This document shows, piece after piece, positions 57,833 to 64,000 of a stretch of 64,000 bases of DNA. Position 1 is the first letter of the stretch. Every line of letters starts with the position of its first letter. A program made the position numbers and the translations under genes. Below the pieces are notes generated by a model, which searched no databases, was not told where the DNA came from, and saw nothing but the letters and a program-made list of their open reading frames with translations. Origin of the DNA: Thiomonas sp. FB-Cd. Its GTDB lineage: Bacteria > Pseudomonadota > Gammaproteobacteria > Burkholderiales > Burkholderiaceae_C. The stretch spans positions 186,001 through 250,000 of the forward strand of contig NZ_JPOE01000005.1 in NCBI RefSeq assembly GCF_000733775.1, read 5' to 3'.

Positions 57833-59116
57833 TCAAAAGAAAGTCACGATCGCATCGACCACGCGATAGTCATCGTCGACGATTGGCATCCATCGCCACT
57901 TGTCGAAGGTTGTACACGGGTGTGACAACCCAAGAACAATGCGATCCCCAACGGCTAAAGATCGCATGTCGCCGCGAAGGTAGGCGTGCTGATCATTCAT
58001 TCCGCTGACTTGCCACCCTTTCGGCGCCTCGACGCGCAGGGCCTTGCCACGTGCATAGGTGGCAAGTGGTAGGGGCCACCCCATGTCGAAGGATATGTCT
58101 CGTTTGCCGACTGCGAGAATCGCCAGGTCCGGCTCGGGGATCGACTGCACCGTGGTCCATACCTCCATTGCTGCCTTCAATCCAAGGCCCTCTGAGCAAC
58201 CAAGGCGGCGGTCAACGGCCGAAACAAAACGCCTGTAATGGCCTTGATCATGGGTGATATAGCAGCCGGAGCGCAAAATTCCCGTCACTGGACGCGACAG
58301 ACGTTGCCGTAGCGCGGGAACCACCAGATCGAAGATCCCCGAGCCACCAGCGGACAGGATGACTGTGGTGCTGTCAAAGAGGTTCTCTCGATCGGCGAGC
58401 ACCGCCACGTCGGACACCACTCGCATGAGATCCTGGGCAAACGCACGATCGTGGCCGTCCTCCCCCGTAGCGCCCAGCCCCTCGTAACACTCGATGCCGA
58501 CGAGTCGTACGCACGAACTGCTTCTGGCCTGGCGGGCCAACGCCATCGCCGCCTCTTCGGTCCTGCAGCCGGTGCGTCCGCCGGCATACCCAATTTCCAA
58601 AAGCACATCGAACGGATGGTCCTCATCCACTGCCTCGATCAGATCGATCTGTTCCGTCGAGTCGATCAGGAACAGGATCTGAAGATTCGGGTTTTCGCGC
58701 TTGAGGTGGACTATTGCCCGCAAGTCAATGGATGTGATGACCTCATTGGCGATTAACACATGCAGAGCTCCCGCAGCAATGGCGACCTGAAGCTGCTGGA
58801 CCGTGGCCACGGTGATCCCCCATGCGCCGCCCGCCAGTTGGCGTTGAAAGAGCTGCGGCGACATCGTTGTCTTGCCATGAGGCGCCAAGGCAATCGCGTT
58901 CTCAGCGCAGTACCGCTGCATCCAGCGGATGTTGTGGTCGAGTTCGCGCTGCTTGATCACGGCCAACGGAAGTGGCAGATTGCCAGCGAGCACGTCCCAA
59001 CCTTGCATGCCGATTTCCGAGCGCCTGAGCACTGGCGAAGCGTGCGGATATCCCTTCATACCTGGGTGCAGGATGGGATCAAGCCAAGATTGAGGCAGAT
59101 CGACGCGAGCGGGCAT
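57833..59116 (-). CDS. D-serine-dehydratase-like (DSD1 family) PLP enzyme
   Basis: A 427-residue fold-type III PLP enzyme (alanine-racemase-like barrel plus beta domain). The PLP lysine is K82 in APHGKTTM. The C-terminal HPC motif (H399, C401) matches the zinc ligands of eukaryotic-type D-serine dehydratase. Members act as D-amino-acid deaminases or D-threo-3-hydroxyaspartate dehydratases; the exact substrate cannot be read. The ATG at 59116 follows AAGGAAACC. Confidence 0.82.
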   Translation of the reverse strand: MPARVDLPQSWLDPILHPGMKGYPHASPVLRRSEIGMQGWDVLAGNLPLPLAVIKQRELDHNIRWMQRYCAENAIALAPHGKTTMSPQLFQRQLAGGAWGITVATVQQLQVAIAAGALHVLIANEVITSIDLRAIVHLKRENPNLQILFLIDSTEQIDLIEAVDEDHPFDVLLEIGYAGGRTGCRTEEAAMALARQARSSSCVRLVGIECYEGLGATGEDGHDRAFAQDLMRVVSDVAVLADRENLFDSTTVILSAGGSGIFDLVVPALRQRLSRPVTGILRSGCYITHDQGHYRRFVSAVDRRLGCSEGLGLKAAMEVWTTVQSIPEPDLAILAVGKRDISFDMGWPLPLATYARGKALRVEAPKGWQVSGMNDQHAYLRGDMRSLAVGDRIVLGLSHPCTTFDKWRWMPIVDDDYRVVDAIVTFF

Positions 59117-59244
59117 TGGGGTTTCCTTGGTGCACGGGGTGACGGCCGTCCTGCCCCGGCCGCTGTCCCGGCCTGATGCAAAACGTGCGATTGCTTTGGC
59201 GCCTGCCCTCAAACGTTTCGAGCGGCGGCCCGGCGATCCACAAG

Positions 59245-60600
59245 TCACGCCTTCAGCACGCACTTTTCGTACAGACCCAACATGCGCTCTGACGGGTCGT
59301 ACTTCGCCTTCAGCGCTTCATATTGTTGCATCGCATAAGCACTCGCAAATTCTTCCCGAGTGAAGTAACTTTCGGAGTAGAGAGACTTGATGCCGCCAAG
59401 CCGTACCACCTCACGCTCCACCAAGCGGTTGAAATAACCGGGCTCATGGGCCTGCCTACTTTGCACCACATCCCAGAAGCCGAAGTTCACATGCCGGGTG
59501 TCGGCTGTCAACGGGAATAGGGTGAACGGCGACTGCGGCAGGGGGGCGCGCACAGGGCATATCCAGATCGGCAGAATGCCGATCTCACGGAACAAAAAGG
59601 CCAGGAATTCCGGCGCATGCGCCACCGGAATATCGACGTCCTGGATGACGGACTCGGTATGCAGGCCACGCAGACGAGCCAACCGGCGCGTCAGGCCCCA
59701 GCGGGCATTCCAGCGCATGATCCGCGTGTAGGTTCGCGAATTGAGCCGTGACGGTCCGAGCAGAAAACGTACAAGCCGATTCTGCGCATGCACGCTCTTC
59801 GAACACCAGAACCAGTCAGTATCCCAACGCCAGATGTAGTCCTGCACACGCATGTAGTCCACCGACCTTTCCAGCAGGGATCGGTAGTAGACATGCTGGT
59901 AGGTGTAGTCGCTGAGCCAGGGGGCAGAATCGACGAAACAGCCGGCGTTGAGAATCTGCTGCTTTGGCCCGAAGACCACCCCGTCGACAAAGTCGGCGTC
60001 GCCCTGGCAGCGCGCGTCCAGGGCGCGAAAAAAAGAGACCGAATCCTCGTGCGGCACATGCTCCACTTTGACAAATGGCTTGACCGGCAGCGTGCGCACG
60101 CGCAGCCGCAGCGCATAGCCCAGCGTTCCATAGGAGTTGGGAAAGCCGTAGAAAAGATCACGATACTCGTTGTCCGGCCGGCAGGTCACGATGTCGCCCC
60201 CGGGTAGCAGTACGTCCAACTCCAGCAGCGTGTCATGCACAAGACCCCACCGATGTGATGTGGCTTCGATCCCGACACCCGCCGCTGCGCCTCCGACGGT
60301 AATGGTCTTGAGTTGTGGCACGACGGCCGGCATGACCCCAAGCTTCAATGTCTGAGCCACCAGCGCCTCGTACGTTGTCAAGCCCTCAACGTCAACCCAG
60401 TTCTGCTCAGTGTCGATCTTTAAAACATGACAAAAGTCGCTCAGGTCGAGCTTATGCTTGGCTCCCTCGTTTCGATCGCGAAACAAGTTGGAACTCGTCT
60501 TGCCCAGACCGAGCGGTGCTGCGCCGACTGCGCTGAGCGCACGCAACCGTGTGGCCAGTGCAACTTGGCGCGCAGCGTACCCAGATGCATCAGCGACCAT
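59245..60600 (-). CDS. FAD-binding (PCMH-type) oxidoreductase paired with a fatty-acid methyltransferase
   Basis: A 451-residue FAD_binding_4 protein related to the DWARF1/24-sterol-reductase group. FAD-binding segments: VPQLKTITVGGAAAGVGIEATSHRWG and YRDLFYGFPNSYGTLGYALRLRVR. It overlaps the upstream methyltransferase gene by 11 bases, so the two are coupled. This pairing parallels the bfaA-bfaB/tmsA-tmsB genes of actinobacteria, in which the methyltransferase makes a 10-methylene fatty acid and the FAD protein reduces it to 10-methyl. That function is inferred from the pairing. Confidence 0.8.
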   Translation of the reverse strand: MVADASGYAARQVALATRLRALSAVGAAPLGLGKTSSNLFRDRNEGAKHKLDLSDFCHVLKIDTEQNWVDVEGLTTYEALVAQTLKLGVMPAVVPQLKTITVGGAAAGVGIEATSHRWGLVHDTLLELDVLLPGGDIVTCRPDNEYRDLFYGFPNSYGTLGYALRLRVRTLPVKPFVKVEHVPHEDSVSFFRALDARCQGDADFVDGVVFGPKQQILNAGCFVDSAPWLSDYTYQHVYYRSLLERSVDYMRVQDYIWRWDTDWFWCSKSVHAQNRLVRFLLGPSRLNSRTYTRIMRWNARWGLTRRLARLRGLHTESVIQDVDIPVAHAPEFLAFLFREIGILPIWICPVRAPLPQSPFTLFPLTADTRHVNFGFWDVVQSRQAHEPGYFNRLVEREVVRLGGIKSLYSESYFTREEFASAYAMQQYEALKAKYDPSERMLGLYEKCVLKA

Positions 60601-61801
60601 AGAGATGCGCCCGGCTCATCGGGTAGTTGACCCGGGTGATGTTCCCCTTGCTGAAGACGATCTGAAACAAGTGTGTGTAGCCTGCGGATGAACGGAACAT
60701 TTCGGCGCAGCCCCGCAGATAAACGCGCCACACCCTATAGAACCGCTCGTCAAAGCGCTGCGGGTCAAGCGCCTGGATCACGGCCCACTGTTTTTCAAAT
60801 CTCTCGGCCCACACGTCCAGCGTCAAGGCGTAGTGGCGCCGCAAATTCTCGACATCTACCACCTCCAGCCCGCAACGCTCCATCGCCACGATCACTTCCG
60901 AGAGTGCCGGGATCCAGCCACCGGGGAAGACGTGTTTGCGAATGAACAGATCCGTCTCGCGTTGGCCGATATGGCCGATGAAATGCAGCATGCCAAGCCC
61001 GCCGGGCTTCAGAAAGTCCGCATGGGCGCGAACGACTTCGCTCAGTTGGTCACGCCCCGCATGCTCGAGCACGCCAATCGACACCACCTTGTCGTACTGC
61101 GCATCAACATCGCGAAAATCGGCCTCACGCACCTTGATCCTGTCCGTGAGGCCCCGGCGCGTGATTTCATCGCGCAGCCAATCAACCTGCTCGGTGGTGG
61201 TGTTAAGACCGGTGCCCAAAACACCAAGCGTCTCCCACGCCCGGAACAGAAAACCCCCGAAGCCACAACCAATGTCGATACAGCGTTCTCCGCGCGCCAA
61301 CTGGATCTTGTGGCAGACATGGTCGATCTTGGCGTGCTGTGCCTGCTCCAGGGTCTGGGTCCCTTCAGGCCAATAGCCACACGTGTACATCATCAGGGGA
61401 TCGTCAAGCCAGAGGCGATAGAACCCGGCCCCCAGGCCATAGTGTGCACGGGCATTGGCTTTGGCCTGGCTTGGGCTACGATTGGAATTGCGCAATTCAT
61501 GAATGCTGTTTTCGGCCGTGATCAGCGTCTTTGGCATATCCAGACCGCTGAGCATGCCGGCTGCCAGCGCCGCACCGAGATCGCCCTCGACATCCAGGCT
61601 CTGGTCGAAATAGGATTCCAGCAAACCCAGATGCCCGCGCGAAAATGCCTGCAGCAGCGCAGCGTCCGTGCGAAACAACACCCTGAACACCGGCTCGCCC
61701 GGGCCAGTCCGGTAGGGTTTGCCATCCGGAAGTTGGATGGCAAACGACATGCCACAACGCGCTTGCAGCGAGTCGATCAGCTTTTGTACCGGGAAAAGCA
61801 T
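60590..61801 (-). CDS. cyclopropane-fatty-acid-synthase-like SAM methyltransferase
   Basis: A 403-residue mycolic-acid/CFA-synthase-type methyltransferase acting on unsaturated phospholipid acyl chains. SAM-binding motif CIDIGCGFGGFLFRAWE; acyl-site motifs ARAHYGLGAGFYRLWLDDPLMMYTCGYW, KVVSIGVLEHAG and HFIGHIGQRET. An N-terminal domain (about 100 residues) precedes the catalytic fold, as in CFA synthases. The ATG at 61801 follows GGAGG. Its overlap with the FAD oxidoreductase gene suggests methylene or methyl-branched rather than cyclopropane products. Confidence 0.88.
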   Translation of the reverse strand: MLFPVQKLIDSLQARCGMSFAIQLPDGKPYRTGPGEPVFRVLFRTDAALLQAFSRGHLGLLESYFDQSLDVEGDLGAALAAGMLSGLDMPKTLITAENSIHELRNSNRSPSQAKANARAHYGLGAGFYRLWLDDPLMMYTCGYWPEGTQTLEQAQHAKIDHVCHKIQLARGERCIDIGCGFGGFLFRAWETLGVLGTGLNTTTEQVDWLRDEITRRGLTDRIKVREADFRDVDAQYDKVVSIGVLEHAGRDQLSEVVRAHADFLKPGGLGMLHFIGHIGQRETDLFIRKHVFPGGWIPALSEVIVAMERCGLEVVDVENLRRHYALTLDVWAERFEKQWAVIQALDPQRFDERFYRVWRVYLRGCAEMFRSSAGYTHLFQIVFSKGNITRVNYPMSRAHLYGR

Positions 61802-62054
61802 GCCCCCTCCTTGTGTCGGACCACTCAGGCGGTAGTGCGGACTGCTCCATATCCTGGCGTCGCATCGCGTCAGCTTGGCAAATTGGGGCGGTACTCCCGC
61901 ACTCGTAGGCTCTTCCTGACAAATAGGCGGACCAATTGCAGAGCCCCTACGCCTCATCCCCCAAGGTGCTGGCCGCTTCAGCTTAAGCTACACCAACGGG
62001 CAACTCCCTTCCGTGTGGAATTTAAAGAGCAACGCAATGACAAGGGCGCGCCAC

Positions 62055-63416
62055 TCACGAAAAGCTGCCCGAGTCTTGCGATCCGATCTTGTAGCGTTTG
62101 AGTTTTTCCCAAAGGGTTTTGCGGCTGATCCCCAATCTGTCAGCCGTCTTCATCATCTGGCCGCTGTTCTGAGAGACGCATTGCTTGAGGTAATCGCGTT
62201 CGATTCGCGCGAGATATTGCTCCAAGGGTTCAGGGTCCGAATTCGCCCCCAAGCCTTGCCCTGGCGTACCTCTCGAGCAGGGCAGCCCGGCTCGCTCCCA
62301 GCGCACCCAGCAATCGGGCGAGAAATGGTAGGCCCGATCCAGAGTGGCGAAGAGCTCTCGCACGTTACCCTCCCACGCCTGTAGCTTGGCCCAGCCAATG
62401 AATTGGCTGTCAAGACGCTTGGACTGACCCATCTTCGCGTTGAGCGCGTCGACGTGCCGCTGTGCCAGCCATGCAATATCCTGCTCCCGCTCGCGCAGGG
62501 GGGGCAGGTGAATGGGAACACCGCTGATTCGAAAAAAGAGATCATGCCTGAACTTCCCGGATTCGACGAGTTTGTCCAGAGGCTTGTGCGTGGCGCAAAT
62601 CAATCGCACGGCAACCTGAATCGTCTTCTCGCTGCCCACTCTCCTGATCTGCCCGTCTTGCAACACACGCAGCAACTTTGCTTGAACATTGACGGGCATA
62701 TCGCCGATTTCGTCGAGGAATAGGATGCCCCCGTTCGCTTGCTCGAACACGCCCACGTGACGTTTGCACGCGCCGGTGAATGCGCCCGGCTCATGACCAA
62801 AAAGCTCTGACTCAAGAAGACCCTCACTGATGGCCGCGCAGTTGATGGCCACGAATGGCGGGCTCGCCTTGGCCGCGCGGCCATTGCATATGCGGGTATG
62901 GATGTACTGCGCAACGATTTCTTTGCCCGTACCGGATTCTCCCTGAATCAAGATCGGCAAATCGAGTGTGGAGATGCGATCGATGAGTTGCTCCAATGCG
63001 CGCGAAACGGGGGATACCCCGAACCAGGCATCCGACGAAGCATCATCAAACGGCAACCACTCGTGAATCCGTTGCATCAACAGATCGACGTCAAATGGCT
63101 TCTGAATGTAGTCCCAGGCGCCGTCGCGAACCAGACGCACCGCCTGGGCAACTGAACCGTAACCGGTCATGAACACGACGGGAGGACAGCAACCGCCATA
63201 GCGCTGCGTCATGGCGGCGAGCAATGACTCACCGTCGCCATCAGGTAGGCAAATGTCGCTCAGGACCAAGGGATAAAGCTTGCCATCAAGTGCACGGCGT
63301 GCTTGATCGAGGTCACGGACCCACTCAACGGGGTAGTGTTCCAGTTTGAGTCGTTCCAGCAGGGATTCCCCCATAATGGGATCGTCCTCCACAAGCAATA
63401 TGCGCTGGTCGTACAC
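62055..63416 (-). CDS. sigma54-dependent response regulator (NtrC/AtoC type)
   Basis: A 453-residue three-domain activator. Receiver: acidic pocket D11-D12, phospho-acceptor D54 (LSDICLPDG), T84 and K106 (YIQKPF). AAA+ domain: GESGTGKE, the sigma54-contact loop GAFTGA, and GGILFLDEIGDMP. C-terminal Fis-type helix-turn-helix: MMKTADRLGISRKTLWEKLKRY. The frame is open further upstream, but the GTG at 63416 is preceded by GAGGAGA and begins just before the receiver. It follows its presumed histidine kinase by 71 bp. Target genes are not evident; no convincing -24/-12 promoter was found upstream of the methyltransferase gene. Confidence 0.93.
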   Translation of the reverse strand: MYDQRILLVEDDPIMGESLLERLKLEHYPVEWVRDLDQARRALDGKLYPLVLSDICLPDGDGESLLAAMTQRYGGCCPPVVFMTGYGSVAQAVRLVRDGAWDYIQKPFDVDLLMQRIHEWLPFDDASSDAWFGVSPVSRALEQLIDRISTLDLPILIQGESGTGKEIVAQYIHTRICNGRAAKASPPFVAINCAAISEGLLESELFGHEPGAFTGACKRHVGVFEQANGGILFLDEIGDMPVNVQAKLLRVLQDGQIRRVGSEKTIQVAVRLICATHKPLDKLVESGKFRHDLFFRISGVPIHLPPLREREQDIAWLAQRHVDALNAKMGQSKRLDSQFIGWAKLQAWEGNVRELFATLDRAYHFSPDCWVRWERAGLPCSRGTPGQGLGANSDPEPLEQYLARIERDYLKQCVSQNSGQMMKTADRLGISRKTLWEKLKRYKIGSQDSGSFS

Positions 63417-63487
63417 GGCAATCTCCTCGGGACTCGTAGTCGCGCCGCTCTGATGGCAGCATGCGTCAAATGTAATGCCGCTTGGCA

Positions 63488-64000
63488 TCAGGCACGTAGG
63501 GGGATTTCGATAAGGGCTGTCGTCCAGCCATCCGCGTGCGTCAGCACCAGCCTGCCACCAATGTCGGAAAGAAGCCTGCGACTTTCCCACAATCCGAACC
63601 CAACTCCTCCTAGGGGCATGCTTGGCGTGCCAATGCTCGACATCATGGCGGCTGGCGGTGCTTCACCAGCGTTGCACACGGCGATGCGCAAGAGTCCCGC
63701 CGCGGCTGTATCGGCTTGGAGGATTAATGTGCCTCCGGGGTGTGCTGCGCGGCAAGCGTTGAGCAGGATGTTCAAGGTTGCTTGGCGCACCGGGCCAGCG
63801 GCTACGGGAATACTGTTGGGGATGTCGATCCGGGTTTGCAGCCCAACCCTACGCTCACGCTGGCAAGGAGTCATGAGTTCGGCCAGATCACGAAAATCCT
63901 GCTGACTCAGGTCGCGCTCCGCGGGACGCGTTTGTGCCAGAAGTGCCTGTGCGATCGTACGCAGTTGTTCCAACCCCCGGTCGAGAAGGTCGAGGGTCCG
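63488..64000 (-). CDS. sensor histidine kinase, C-terminal part (5' end outside window)
   Basis: The frame runs off the right edge. Visible is the end of the dimerisation region and the HATPase domain: N box NILLNACRAAHP, then GEAPP and the G box GGVGFGLWESRRLLSDIGG. It should phosphorylate the adjacent sigma54-type response regulator. The sensing domain lies outside the window, so its signal is unknown. Confidence 0.88.
   Translation of the reverse strand, partial: RTLDLLDRGLEQLRTIAQALLAQTRPAERDLSQQDFRDLAELMTPCQRERRVGLQTRIDIPNSIPVAAGPVRQATLNILLNACRAAHPGGTLILQADTAAAGLLRIAVCNAGEAPPAAMMSSIGTPSMPLGGVGFGLWESRRLLSDIGGRLVLTHADGWTTALIEIPLRA

Noticed and set aside
61802..62054. Possible sigma54 promoter for the methyltransferase gene
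   Set aside because: Several GG...GC pairs were checked on the minus strand but none has the required -24/-12 spacing and flanking bases.

Overview
The window reads as a chromosomal segment of a high-GC betaproteobacterium, most likely Burkholderiales/Comamonadaceae-like. The evidence is indirect: an ImuA-ImuB-DnaE2 mutasome, a classical RecBCD complex, a betaproteobacterial-type trimeric porin, tripartite-gene style Liv ABC transporters and a protocatechuate 4,5-cleavage (Pmd/Lig) operon. No tRNA, rRNA, CRISPR array, insertion sequence or prophage gene was recognised. Nearly all of the DNA is coding.

Layout. (1) 1-4.9 kb: HlyD-type adaptor (cut by the window edge), a double-ATPase ABC protein fused to a permease, and a second ABC-2 permease. 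(2) 4.9-6.0 kb: about 1.1 kb with no supportable gene, ending in a LexA-like box. (3) 6.0-13.3 kb: SOS mutagenesis cassette imuA-imuB-dnaE2, convergent with a UvrD-like helicase that has its own candidate LexA box. (4) 13.6-43.9 kb: a 30 kb block for lignin-type aromatics. It holds pobA/pobR (4-hydroxybenzoate), feruloyl-CoA synthetase with a frameshifted crotonase and an amidohydrolase, vanAB/vanR (vanillate), a MarR regulator, a coniferyl-alcohol-dehydrogenase-like SDR, a vanillin-dehydrogenase-like ALDH, a Liv-type ABC importer with a porin, two different ligAB dioxygenase pairs, and the protocatechuate 4,5-cleavage operon galD-ligJ-ligK-(DUF1932 dehydrogenase)-ligI-ligA-ligB-ligC-aldo/keto reductase with a LysR regulator. 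(5) 44-53 kb: recC-recB-recD. (6) 53.7-57.1 kb: arsenic operon arsR-arsI-arsC-arsB-arsC, followed by a small DUF2784 membrane protein. (7) 57.8-64 kb: D-serine-dehydratase-like PLP enzyme, a methyltransferase/FAD-reductase pair resembling branched (10-methyl) fatty acid synthesis genes, and a sigma54-type two-component system cut by the right edge.

How it works together. The aromatic block can be read as a funnel: uptake through the porin and ABC importer; coniferyl alcohol/ferulate/vanillin converted to vanillate; vanillate (VanAB) and 4-hydroxybenzoate (PobA) converted to protocatechuate; protocatechuate opened by LigAB and taken by LigC, LigI, GalD, LigJ and LigK to pyruvate and oxaloacetate. 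Local regulators sit beside their targets, with recognisable operators for VanR and a strong palindrome at pobA/pobR. Three anomalies lie inside this block: a frameshift in the crotonase, an arginine replacing a glycine in the nucleotide-binding loop of the adjacent CoA ligase, and a frameshift at a seven-G tract in a LysR regulator beside an extra ligAB pair. These could be real lesions or sequence errors; the DNA alone cannot tell.
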